A DNA stretch of 64,000 nucleotides from Ancistrus triradiatus. Lineage: Eukaryota; Chordata; Actinopteri; Siluriformes; Loricariidae. The translations under genes and the position numbers were made by a program. The stretch spans positions 124,001 through 188,000 of the forward strand of contig JAJAGP010000932.1 in the NCBI GenBank assembly GCA_025084515.1, in the 5' to 3' direction. Of this stretch, positions 24,088-34,995 are shown piece after piece. Below the pieces are notes generated by a model. It had not been told where the DNA came from and searched no databases. It worked only from the letters and a program-made list of their open reading frames with translations. The stretch's first letter is position 1. Each line of letters begins with the position of its first letter.

Positions 24088-24520
24088 AAAACACTGCTTA
24101 AACACCTGACATACATGCTGTGTGTCTTAGCTATGTTATGTTGCTAGATGCTGGTGTGATATCCCATCCAGAGAGATAATCAGATTCCCAGCTTTGATGG
24201 ATATCAGAAAGGAGAGTGCTGTTTGAGGGCTAGACATAGGGAGGGACTTAATTAGGAGCGGCAGATCTGAGACACAGCAAGAGATAGGCTGTCCTATTTA
24301 CGTGAGCACTGCAGCTCAGTGGTAAGCACACGTTGAAGCTCATGAAAGAAATTTTATTATAACTACGTAATGCGGCGTGTTTCTTGTCAAGACAACTGAC
24401 CCTGACCCTCAAGATGCTGTGGCAGTTACAAAGGCTCTCAGTATGACAATCAGTTTGAGAAAAAGAAGTGATTCCTACTCAACCAGAGGCATTGAAATCA
24501 GCAGAAGAATCAAACCTTAC

Positions 24521-24560
24521 CTGATCTGCAAGCCATGTCCACATCCTTCTCAAAGTCGGT
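24521..24560 (-). CDS. adgrb1: adgrb1 exon: tail micro-exon TDFEKDVDMACRS
   Basis: The 40-nt exon encodes TDFEKDVDMACRS plus one base. The acceptor is tttctctcag and the donor gtaaggtt. As I remember mammalian BAI1, this peptide is followed by VLNKDIAACRTATITG, a 16-residue segment ending in the same phase. I could not find that segment downstream. The next exon found joins this one in frame, giving CRS-G-PGKRSS. Confidence 0.88.
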
Positions 24561-24665
24561 CTGAGAGAAATGCATCAGGAGTCAGGTTTAGTGGTATACA
24601 TGAACAAAAGCATTTAATAATACATGTAGTGACATTTTTATGGAAGCTTTTACTGATTTAATTAC

Positions 24666-24761
24666 CATGAGCTGAGCATGGCCGTTCTGGAAAGATCCAC
24701 CCGAGTCACCATTACCATCTTCTTGACGATCAACAACTCGACACTTTACTGCTTCTTGAAC
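24666..24761 (-). CDS. adgrb1: adgrb1 exon: membrane-proximal cytoplasmic tail
   Basis: The 96-nt exon (32 codons, phase 0 at both ends) encodes VQEAVKCRVVDRQEDGNGDS then GGSFQNGHAQLM. The acceptor is gtaccttag and the donor gtaattaa. It follows helix 7 directly and includes the acidic, glycine-rich stretch seen in BAI1. Confidence 0.92.
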
Positions 24762-25043
24762 CTAAGGTACCCATTAAAAGAAAGGTCAAAACCTGACACA
24801 CTATAACTGCACATTTCTTTCTCCCACTCAGCAAAATGTGCAGAATGGCAAAAAAGTATTACCCAATTTGAATATAGCTAATTTCCTCAGAGTCTCTCCT
24901 ATTACATGAACGTTCCTAGCCTGAGCCTTGGATAATAAAGGCTCATGTGCTTCTTTGTAGACATGTGAACTCACCATACCTGTCCAGCTGCAAAACAGAA
25001 ACTGTTGTGTTGATTTTCTAAGTGAAACAAAGTTAACATGCAC

Positions 25044-25215
25044 CTCTCTGCGCAGGATGCAGTGTACCATCACAATGACAAAACCCTCGAGGGAGTCGAA
25101 GATGGCAAAGAGGATCTGGAAGAGAGCCGAGCGGCGGTCAGTAATCGCCAGCACTGCAGACATCCATGTTAGCGCTAACAGTGGCAAAACCACACATGAG
25201 CTCCACAGTGATGCC
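25044..25215 (-). CDS. adgrb1: adgrb1 exon: TM6 and TM7
   Basis: The 172-nt exon has acceptor cctcttgcag and donor gtgcatgt. One base completes the Gly codon, then it encodes ASLWSSCVVLPLLALTWM, SAVLAITDRRSALFQ and ILFAIFDSLEGFVIVMVHC, ending ILRRE. This is helix 6, extracellular loop 3 and helix 7. It is separated by an intron of about 11 kb from the TM5 exon. Confidence 0.95.
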
Positions 25216-25366
25216 CTGCAAGAGGGAACAGGAAACGAGGTCAATTTTTAAAGCATTTAAATCATACTCAATAAATAATCTACAAAAAGGGCAAAGAAAA
25301 CAAGTTTTCAGGTGAACTTAAAATGCTACATTTATTTTCCTCTGTAACTGTTGTGTTACTGCAGTA

Positions 25367-26096
25367 CAGTGGTACCTCTGTTCTCATCGCTGATTCGTTC
25401 CAGAAAGCTTGTGGAGAATCCACACTATGTAAAGCATCATATGCTTTAATGGAGTTGTATTGTATAGGTGCTCCCTGACTTACTACGAGGATATGTTCCA
25501 ACAAATCCATCATAAGTTAACTATCATGAACTGATGAGTTTAATCAGTTTCGTACTGCGGCCTAAACTGTATCTTAGCAGAGCCTATGATAAGTAATGAT
25601 AAGTAAGTTAACGTTTAAAACACTTACATTAACCTACAGTTGGCCAAAATTATTAATTCAAAGCTTATTTTAAAGTAAAGCGTTGAAAAATCTCTTGGAA
25701 TTTAGTGAGTAATGGACTGAAAGTAAAAAGTAAAAGCAAAACACTTACTCTATTGGTGAACTCCGAGTGCTAGCATAGCTGCTAAGCTAACTTATAAGTA
25801 ACCTTTTCAGGACCCATGGAGACGTATCTGCACTAAGGATGCAGTATTGTAGATGTAAAAATAGCTGAGATTTTCACTGAGCAAGGGCTATTGTGAACCT
25901 GAATCACTAAGTACTGAATCGTGAATCATGAATCGAGTTTCAGCTGAAATGAGTCACACAGCTTGACTCATACAAGTTCATGCAAGTACGAAGAGTACTA
26001 AGCAAACGACGAGAACCAAGACTCATTTTTTTAGTCGAAATGCGTCAAGAACCGAATTCTGAAGTTCTGAGGTGGTCGAGAACCGAGGTACCACTG
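25367..26096. mobile_element. Tigger/pogo-like MITE, copy 2 (inverted relative to copy 1)
   Basis: Ends cagtggtacctctgttctc and gagaaccgaggtaccactg, with TA on both sides (25365-25366, 26097-26098). The interior, read in reverse, matches 300-650 of copy 1, including the stretch corresponding to gttcaccaatagagtaagtg. No transposase. Confidence 0.8.
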
Positions 26097-26481
26097 TACT
26101 GTAGTTCTAAATATACTAAATATGCTTTTAATGAGTTTATCTTGCCATTTTAGTTGATCACATTACAGCCACATTCATATATAAATGGCAATTATATAGA
26201 TTATGCAAAATAAAGGTGTTATAGATCAGATAGAGGAACATACATAATTTAAATATATTCTTATATGAACATAATTTACATATATAGTATGTATGTATGT
26301 TTATATAGATGAATCAAAACAGGTGTATAAACAGCAGGTAAAAAGAATGAATGTAAGATCAAGAAATAATGAAGAAGAAGAAGAAGATAAAAGAAAAGGT
26401 GGGAGATCTGACACAATGGGCATGACACCTCTCTGGGCTCATCCACAGCATAACTCATAGATTTAATACCTTTATAGTTGC

Positions 26482-26521
<40 letters not shown>
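26482..26521. repeat. microsatellite (ATT)n
   Basis: About 13 ATT units. Confidence 0.9.
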
Positions 26522-26523
<2 letters not shown>

Positions 26524-27136
26524 CTTCCACTGCACATAATTGCTAGCTGCCATGTAGATTGACCTATGGTCACAATACATTTTTGAGACTGTATGCATTT
26601 ATTCTTAGACCTCATTCAGTAGGTGGTGTTTAAATAAAACCACATGACTGGCCAGGAGAACAGGGCATAACTAAGCATGATCTACTATGTGGAAATCTCA
26701 TGTGTGCATACGCACATGTACACACACTCTTCTATAATAAACAAAACTGCACAAACAATGCTAATGCAGATTGCAAATTGTGTCAACCACTGCTTTCTCT
26801 GTTCTCAGTTCCGCATACATGCATACATTCAAACAAATCCCGCTCACATTACCAAGTGGCCCCAATATACTCTACTTCTATCACATAATCCATTTACATT
26901 ATTTTATAATATTAGCCTCCCACTATGAGTAAATCACAAGATCACCCAAGTGATGTTATAAGTATTGAGTCGTCTCACAGCAGTTTTGTGTCCTATTAAA
27001 TTAGCACAGAGTAGCACACACATGCACATGTCTACTGACATACATACACACACACACACGCGGTTTTTCCTCTATCCTGGTCTGTTCTATCCATTGACAC
27101 AATGATGACTAAAGTGTATTCATGGTTACACCTTAC

Positions 27137-27660
27137 AGTGCTCCTTGAAATTTGTGAACCCTTTCAAATTTTCTATATTTCTCAACAAATATGACGATTT
27201 TCACATAAGTACTTATAACTACATAAAAAAAGAACACGACATACTCTAAACAAATTGAAACAAAAATATTTGGGGGAAATTATCTAATGATTTCATTGGA
27301 AAAAAGAAAGCCTGTCAACCTCTAGAATTATCTGTTAAACTGAAATTAGACTTAGGTATTTTCAATCAATGGGAAGACAATCCGGCGGTGTGAGCAGGGT
27401 GCCCTGTGGTAAAGAATGGGTAGCTAACAAAGTCTGATCTTCACAACACGTCTGTGGAAGTGTGTCATGGCAAAAAGGAGATATCTGCTCATCTGCAGTT
27501 TGCTAAAGATCATGTGGACAAGCCAGATTATATTGGAAAAGCATTTTGTGAATGGATGAGACTAAAATAGGGCTTTCTGGTTTAAACGAGAAGCATTACA
27601 TCTGCAGAAAGGAAAACACTGCATTCCAGCATAGGAAACTTATGAAACATGGTAAACACT
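27137..27660 (+). mobile_element. truncated Tc1 relic related to family 2
   Basis: The left end cagtgctccttgaaatttgtg and then gtgaacccttt resemble the family-2 terminus. Later plus-strand text near 27480-27570 gives transposase traces (HVDKPDYIGKAFCEWMRLK-like). The 3' half is absent. Confidence 0.55.
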
Positions 27661-27699
27661 GTACATGTAACGCTATGTTTAATCTCAGTACATTAAAAC

Positions 27700-27899
27700 A
27701 AACAAAAAAAAAGTTATTTTAGGTTTTAAATAAAAGTTGAAAATTGGTTTAAACAAGTTGTTAAAGTTGGTTGTGAGGACCAGACATTCCTCACAAGTCA
27801 AAAATCTGAGATTTTCGATATCTGAGATATCATTCTGGGGGCATTGCTCCTCACAATTACAGTCATTCAGACACACGTACACACGTACACACGTACACA

Positions 27900-27947
<48 letters not shown>
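27700..27947. repeat. microsatellite-linked repeat ending in (CA)n
   Basis: Partial unit of the repeat seen at 23550-24083 (gaggaccagacattcctcac, ttcctcacaagtcaaaaatc), then ACGTACAC units and about 22 CA units at 27903-27947. Confidence 0.55.
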
Positions 27948-27949
<2 letters not shown>

Positions 27950-27971
27950 CAGATGCTCAATCACACATATA

Positions 27972-29573
27972 CAGTGGTGCTTGAAAGTTTGTGAACCCTT
28001 TAGACTTGTCTATATTTCTGCATAAATATGACCTACAACATCATCACACAAAGTCCTAAAAGTAGATAAAGAGAACCCAGTTAAACAAATGAGGCAAAAA
28101 CACTATACTCGGTCATTTATTTATTGAGAACAATCATCCAATATTACATATTAGTGAGTAGAAAAAGTATGTGAACCTTAGTTTTCAGTATCTGGTGTGA
28201 ACCCCCTGTACAGCAATAACTGCAACTAAACATTTCCTGTAACTGTTGATCAGTCCTGCACACCGGCTTGGAGAAATTTTAGCCCATTCCTCCGTACAGA
28301 ACAGCTTCAGCTCTGGGATGTTGGTGGGTTTCCTCACATTAACTGCTCGCTTCAAGTCCTTCCACAACATTTCGATTAGATTAAGGTCAGGACTTTGACT
28401 TGGCCATTCCAAAACATTAACTTTATTCTTCTTTAACCATTCTTTGGTAGAACGACTTGTGTGCTTAGGGTCGTTGTCTTGGTGCATGACCCACCTTCTC
28501 TTGAGATTCAGTACATGGACAGATGTCCTGACATTTTCCTTTAAAATTCTCTGACATAATTCAGAATTCATTGTTCCATCAATGATGGCAAGCTGTCCTG
28601 TCCCAGATGCAACAAAATAGGCCCAATCCATGATACTACCACCACCATGTTTCACAGATGGGATAAGGTTCTTCTGCTTGAATGCAGCGTTTTACTTTCT
28701 CCAAACATAACGCTTGTCTTTTAAACCAAGAAGTTTTCTTTTGGTCTCATCTGTCCACAAAACATTCTTTCAATAGCCTTCTGGCTTGTCCACGTGGTCC
28801 TTAGCCAACTACAGATGAGCAGCAATGTGCTTTTTGGAGAGCAGTGGCTTTCTCCTTGCAATCCTGCCATGCACACCACTGTTGTTCAGTGTTCTTCTGA
28901 TTATGGACTCATGAATAATAACATTAGCCAATCTGAGAGGCCTTCAGTTGCTTAGAAGTTACCCTGGGGTCCTTTGTAACCTCGCCAACTATTACACGCC
29001 TTGCTCTATGAGTGATCATTGTTGGTCGACCACTCCTGGGAAAGGTAACAATGGTCTTGAATTTCCTCCATTTGTACACAATCTGTCTGACTGTGGATTG
29101 GTGGAGTCCAAATTCTTTAGAGATGGTTTTGTAACCTTTTCCAGCCTGATGAGCATCAACAACTCTTTTTCTGGAGTCCTCAGAAATCTCCTTTGTTCAT
29201 ACCATGATACACTTCCACAAACATGTGTTGTGAAGAGCAGACTTTGATAGATCCCTGTCCTTTAAATAAAACAGGGTGCCCACTCACACCTGATTGTCAT
29301 CCCATTGATTGAAAACACCTGACTCTAATTCACCTTCAAATTAACTGCTAATCCTACAGGTTCACATACTTTTGCCACTCACTAATATGTAACATTGGAT
29401 CATTTTCCTCAATAAATAACTGACCAAGTATAATATTTTTGTCTCATTTGTTTAACTGGGTTCTCTTTATCTACTTTTAGAACTTGAACTTGAACATCTG
29501 ATGATGTATTAGATCATATTTATGCAGAAATATAGAAGATTCTCAAGGGTTCACAAACTTTCAAGCACCACTG
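27972..29573 (-). mobile_element. full-length Tc1-like element, family 2
   Basis: The left end cagtggtgcttgaaagtttg and right end caaactttcaagcaccactg are a near-perfect inverted repeat flanked by TA (27970-27971, 29574-29575). At 1,602 bp it has normal Tc1 length. It carries a minus-strand transposase with several frameshifts. Confidence 0.92.
28185..29205 (-). pseudogene. Tc1 transposase, broken, C-terminal half open
   Basis: The C-terminal 156 residues are open: KHGGGSIMDWAYFVASG, then VMHQDNDPKHTSRSTKEW (second Asp), then LEWPSQSPDLNLIEMLWKDL (third acidic residue), ending VQGVHTRY. The N-terminal half is readable only across several frame changes. D-D-E pieces are recognisable; the gene is dead. 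Confidence 0.82.
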
Positions 29574-30449
29574 TATACTAACACAGTACATTTTGAATAT
29601 CCTTTCATTTTTATGTTTGTCAGGTTCACAAAAAGGGAACAAATTGGAGAGTTCCTCACTAGTTCCCCTCAGGAGATGAACCAAAGGGGAAATACATGGA
29701 AATGTATCAGGAGAAAATCAGAAATAAAAAGGAGTGAGGAAAGAAATCAGGAAAAGAGAACTGAAGATCGAGAGATAAGAGTGGGTAAATAATTAGCAGG
29801 ACTAACATGGCGTTACTGGTAGCTGTGGTGGAAAGGTCGGCCGACGAGATAACTCCACACTTGGCACATTTGAGCGTCATATTGTACAGTGGCACTGTCA
29901 TCTGACTGCAAAGTCAAATCAACACACTGAAAATAGACATATACACTAGCATACATACACACACTGAACTCATGGCCACAGAATCCCCTTTCCAGCTCTC
30001 TGTCAGGGCTATGGGGTATGTTTTAGGGGTAGGAAAAACAGCTCAATAAAAAGGAATGAGCAGCACTGAAGGTGAATTAGCACTGATAAAAAATCAGCTC
30101 ATAACTCTTTGTGTTTGCCTGACACCTATTTGATTAAACTTTAATTATTTGATGTGTTTACTGAAACCTACATGTTTCCTATTACTATATAATTTACACA
30201 GTGCAGTAATCCTTTTTACACCGAGTCTCCTTATCATTCCCTAGAGAGAGAGAGAGATCTCTCATGCGTCATGAGAATTAGTATTATATCTGGAATTTAA
30301 TGAATTGTGTAGTGCAAAGGCATTTAAAAATAATCGCTTAAAAAAAACTTTGATAGGTGCTCTGAGCTAAATGTAGGCCTTGTTTACATCAGGTCATTCA
30401 ATTCCCTTTTATCCGAATGGTATTTTAATCATATTTTTATTACTTGAAT

Positions 30450-30633
30450 TTACATTGACACCTTATAGCAGACGATCTTACCCACAGTGACGTGCAACTG
30501 ATGCAATCGTACAATCCAAGCAATTGTGGGTAAAGAGCCTAGCTCTAGAACCCAGTGGTGGCAGCTTGTCAGGATTTGAACCCTGGACCTTCTGGTCCAT
30601 ATTCAAGTACCTTAACCACTAGGCTATAAGACA
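30450..30633 (-). mobile_element. tRNA-derived SINE, copy C, diverged
   Basis: Antisense copy: the plus strand shows tcaggatttgaaccctggac and ccttaaccactaggctat, the reverse of the B- and A-box regions of copies A and B. The 3' body is eroded. Confidence 0.75.
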
Positions 30634-32597
30634 TCACCATTAGGGACAAGTGGGACAACATACAGGTAAGCGCCGTCTAACGACCAGCCGATCAACGTCC
30701 ATTCACTTTAACAACTGAGGTCTTAACAATTACAACAAATTATGACAGAAAATAAAAAAAGGTTTAGCATGTGCATTTTACAGCCATAAATATTATTTAT
30801 GTCATATTGTGATGTTTTGTTTACATTTTTGTTTATTTAATTTATTTTCATGAATATTAATTTACCTTGCATTAACTACGTGCATAGTAGGAGCTATGTT
30901 ATAATCTGTGTTACTCATGGACACTTTTAGGATGCTGACTCAAGCAGAGAAGTGGAATAGAAAATTTGGTACTTTGCTTAACACTACAAATGCCATGCCG
31001 GCTTTGCCTACACATACCTAGAAGTGCCGAATGCCAGTTATTTGACCGCTGTGACTTCCTACTAGTAATGCTGCGCTGGCTTACCTACTTAACTGTTTAA
31101 AGTGTTTAAAAGGTCATATTAAATTGCCTGTTCTGGAAATTAGTGTTTCTTCAAATGGACCCATTCCATCTTGGTTGTGTGCAGCCAGCAGGGAATATTT
31201 ATATGTTCATATTCCATAATGCATGTTTAGATTTGTTGTACAGAGCGTGTGTGATTGTTAATGTGTGCTTGTAACTGAAGTGTTGTGTATTCCCTGAATG
31301 CTATCTATGACAGTTTAGGCTTCGGATGCTGTGTAGATTTTAGCATTCCACTCATGTTTTCAGCGATATTTCTATTTACATTAGAGTAGCATAAAAAGAC
31401 TATGTTACTATGAATTACCATCTCAGTCAATTACCTGTTTCACAGAACGTAACGCGGCCATTACACGGCGCATACCTGTAGTAGTTTGGGGTGTCAGGTG
31501 TGTGTTGGAGAGACAATGCATTTACCAATGCATCTCAGATCACCTTCTGAAGTGATTTTAGTCTGTCAAAAACTTCACCCAGCCAAGCTGAATTCATACT
31601 AAGCACGTACACACAAATACATACACACATACACACACGCACAGCTGCATACACATATTCACATTCACTGAGCACATCTGTTTACCTAAATATTTGGCAT
31701 CTCTGTGAGCCTACAGAGGAATTAGTGAGTGAATTTTCTGTGCGTTTTCTAGTCACTGTATTAAGATGTGTGACATAGCACAGTTCTCTAAATGTCCAGA
31801 ACAAATGTAACTCACTGGCTCCACAACACTCTGCAGTTACTCTTCAGAAAAACAGCACTAGCTGTTATGTCCTGTAGAACATTTAGAGGTAAAGTCAATA
31901 AACTGAACTGCACAAAATATCAAATGCATATGCTCATTCCTCACTTGGAAAATGCTGCACTTGTGATTTACAGAGGACAATCACACATTTGTCCACAGAC
32001 ACAAAATGGATTCTTGCAAGATAACAATTAAAGCCATCAGCACTGCACGACAGGTCTCATGGCCAGAGAATCGATACTGCTGCTGGCAGAAATGTAGATT
32101 AACCCCCCCCACACACACCATAATATCAGAAATCCAATTCCACGCTAAAGGCCAATCCAACCAATAAAAGCTGGCTGCAGGCGGTGATATTAAAAAGCAA
32201 TCAGTGGTTTTTTTGAATTACAAGGTCATTTTGCTAGTCTTTCTGGTGACGGTTGGAGGGGCTTCAAAGCTCTACTGCAGCACTCCCCCTGTTTGATTGA
32301 GTCCTGTTCATGACAGAACTAGCTCCTGTTGTCAGTGAACATCTTCTCATCTCACTCCTACAGTGCTATAAATTAAGGAAGCTGAAAGCAACTTCATCTA
32401 CCTGAAGCGATGTAACCCAGTCTAGGATAGTGCTGCCTGCTTTTGTGCTGTTACTTCCAGCCTGCAGCATGTCTTAAGGGATATGCCTTTTTCTTATGGT
32501 GTTGAATTTGGGTTAGTAATCTTCCTTTATCCATTATATACATTTATATATACAGTGTACCTTGAAAGCTTGTGAACCCCTTTCTTATAGAAATATA

Positions 32598-33861
32598 CAC
32601 TGTCTAGCCAAAAAAGGTCACCACCTGGATTTAACTAAGCAAATAGGTAAGAGCTTCCCATCGGATAATTACTGCATTGGTGATGATGTTTCAGTTGGCA
32701 ACAACTTATTTAACCCTAACTGATGCAGTGAGTAGCTTCTCATTTGTTAAATAACCATATCGAAAAACACATCCTGTGGTCATGGAAAAGATGTTAATCT
32801 GTTTCAGAAGGGTCAAATTATTGGCATGCATCAAGCAGAGAAAACATCTAAGGAATTTCTGAAACTACTAAAATTGAGTTAAGAACTGTCCAATACATTA
32901 TAAAAAGTGGAAGGACGGTGAGGAATCATCTTCAAGAAAGGAATTTGGTCGGCAAAAAGTCTTGAATGATCGTGATCGATAATCACTTAAACGTTTTGTG
33001 AAATCAAATCGCAGAAAAACAACAGTAGAACTCAGGAATATGTTTAATAGTGAAAGTAAGAGCATTTCCACATTCACTCTGCAAAGGGAACTCAAAAGAC
33101 TGGGACTTAACAGCTGTGTAGCCTTAAAAGAACCACTTGTCAGTGAGGCTAACCAGCAAATATGGCTTCAATTTGCTAGGGAGCATAAAGATTGGACTCT
33201 GGAGCAATAGCAATGGTCATGTGGTCTGACAAGTCCAGATTTACTCTGTTCCAGAGTGATGAGTGCATCAGGGGAAGAAGAGAGGCGGCTGAAATGATGC
33301 ACCCATCATGCTTAGTGCCTACCATACAAGACTGTGGGGGAAGTGCTATGATCTGGGGTTGCTGCAGTTGGTCAGGTCCAGGTTCATCAACGATATGTGC
33401 CCAAATAATGAGGTCAGCTGATTACCCGAATAATCTGAACGACCAGGTTATTCCATCAATGGATTTTTTCTTCCCTGATGGCACAGGCATGATTCAAGAT
33501 GACAATGCCAGGATTCATCAAGCTCAGATTGTGAGAGAGTGGTTCAGGGAGCACGAGACATCATTTTCACACATGGATTGGCCACCTCAGAGTCCAGACC
33601 TGAACCAAATTGAGAATTTTTGGGATGTGCTTGAGAAGACTTTGCGTCTTCTCAAGTGGTCCAAATCCAAATCTCCTGTGGTGGTCCAAATCTCCCGTCA
33701 TCAAAACAAGATCTTGGGGAGAAATTAATGCAACTCTGGACAGAAATAATTTTTGTGACACTGCAGAAGCTTGTGGAAGCGTTACCACAGTGAATACGTA
33801 CCGTAAAAGCTAAAGGTGGTCCAACGAAATATTAGTGTGAGACCTCTTCTTGGCTAGGCAG
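32598..33861 (+). mobile_element. Tc1-like element CACTGTCTAGCCAAAAAAGG, nested
   Basis: The left end cactgtctagccaaaaaagg and right end cttcttggctaggcag are inverted. TA precedes the left end (32596-32597) and follows the right end (33862-33863). The 1.26-kb element carries a plus-strand transposase in several open pieces. Confidence 0.85.
32998..33800 (+). pseudogene. Tc1 transposase, broken
   Basis: Open pieces: RRKTTVELRNMFNSESKSIS and LQRELKRLGLNSCVALKEPL (DNA-binding domain); WSDKSRFTLFQSDE in place of WSDESKF (first Asp); GMIQDDNARIHQAQIVREWF (second Asp); and WPPQSPDLNQIENFWDVLEK (third acidic residue). At least one stop and two shifts separate these pieces. Confidence 0.8.
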
Positions 33862-33885
33862 TACAGATATTTCTGTATGTCTATA

Positions 33886-34078
33886 CTGAGACTGTGATGG
33901 ACTAGTATTGGACTATTGACCAGAAAGTCCAGGATTCAAATCCAACTTCTGCCATGCTGCCGCTGTTGGGTCCTTGTCCATTACACGTAATCCACAATTG
34001 CTTGGATTGTAAGAGTACATCAGTTATAAGCTGCTCTAGCTAAGAGTGTCTGCTGAATGAATGCATGTAAATGTATTT
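33886..34078 (+). mobile_element. tRNA-derived SINE, copy D, diverged
   Basis: Contains ccaggattcaaatcc (B box region), cacaattgcttggattgtaag and gtgtctgctgaatgaatgca, then tgtaaatgta. The A-box region is degraded. Confidence 0.7.
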
Positions 34079-34173
34079 TCTTTCTGCATAAATATGACCT
34101 AAAACATCAACAGAATTCCACAAAAGTCCTCAAAGAAGATAAAGAGAATCCAGTTAAAAAAATCAGATCCAAA

Positions 34174-34378
34174 TACAGTGAGGCAAAAAAGGATTTAGTC
34201 AACCACTGATTGTGCAAGTTCTCCGACTTGGAAAGATGAGAGAGGTCTGTAATTTTCATTATAGGTACACTTCAACTATGAGAGACAAAATCAGAACAAA
34301 AATCCAGGAAATCACATTGTAGGATTTTTAAAGAATTTAATTATAAATTATGGTGGAAAATAAGTATTTGTAAGTATT
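34174..34378. mobile_element. family-1 Tc1 terminal fragment
   Basis: cagtgaggcaaaaaaggatt, then tgtgcaagttctcc and tggtggaaaataagtattt match the first 200 bases of the element at 48426. Nothing of the transposase remains. Confidence 0.78.
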
Positions 34379-34774
34379 ATACACTGTCGAATAACATTTA
34401 CCTATGAAAATTCAGCGATATCTACTGAATGTATATTATTCGTTTTGTCTTTTCAATTCTTATCTTTGGTGATCCTCCTGATCTTAATGAATTTCCACGC
34501 AATTTCCGATGTGTTAGCAGACTAGCTGTGTGCACATGGTGCACTGTGCTTTAATTAGACACAGCACACATTTATTATTCTAATTAAGCATGCCATGGAT
34601 TTGAACCGTGTGAATAAGGGCTTGGAAAAGACAAAGGAAAAAATAGATTAAGAAAAAATAGATACACTTACAACCTCCTTAGCGAGTCTCTCTCACTGTT
34701 TGTCTGTCTGCCTGTCTACCTGCCCCTCTTTTTCTCTCTCTCTCGCTTGCTCTCAAGCACGCACAAACATTTGT

Positions 34775-34995
34775 CTTTCTATCATTGTGGGGACTTTCCA
34801 CTTATGTAATATTACTGCAGATAATCGGTGCTCTGTTTAACATTAACCTTAACCTCAGTAACCCAAAGCAACTCTTTTGGAAAAAAAAAAATCAATTCTT
34901 TTTATCCTTGTGGGGAAATTTGATCTTCACAATGATATATAAACTTGGCTCACACTCACACATCCACCCCTCCCCCACACCCACACACACTCTCG
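34775..34995. repeat. microsatellite-linked fish repeat
   Basis: tcattgtggggactttccac, aaccttaacctcagtaaccc and tccttgtggggaaatttgat match the units at 23550-24083; it ends in a CACAC tract. Confidence 0.6.

Larger units (their letters stand above)
18121..24520 (-). other. adgrb1 intron, 6.4 kb
   Basis: Holds a decayed Tc1 (18759-19580), a SINE (19801-20014), a complete Harbinger-type element (20194-21681), a CT microsatellite (21776-21808), a dispersed repeat (22998-23219) and a microsatellite-linked repeat (23550-24083). Searched for the extra BAI1 tail exon (VLNKD...ATITG) without success. 21810-22990 shows nothing convincing. Confidence 0.85.
32553..34164. mobile_element. family-2 Tc1 fragment split by two insertions
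   Basis: The left end cagtgtaccttgaaagcttg and then gtgaacccc (32553-32597) are family 2. The same element resumes after the insertions with tttctgcataaatatgacct (34080-34100) and gataaagagaatccagtt. In between sit a Tc1 of another family (32598-33861) and a SINE (33886-34078). The rest of the element is missing. Confidence 0.72.

Noticed and set aside
26276..26530. 84-codon minus-strand frame beginning with poly-Asn
   Set aside because: Created by the (ATT)n microsatellite.
24042..27947. Short tandem repeats considered as a CRISPR-like array
   Set aside because: They are simple dinucleotide repeats in a vertebrate intron with no spacer structure.
27685..27994. Frames with Cys-Val or Thr-His runs on both strands
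   Set aside because: Translations of the CA microsatellite.
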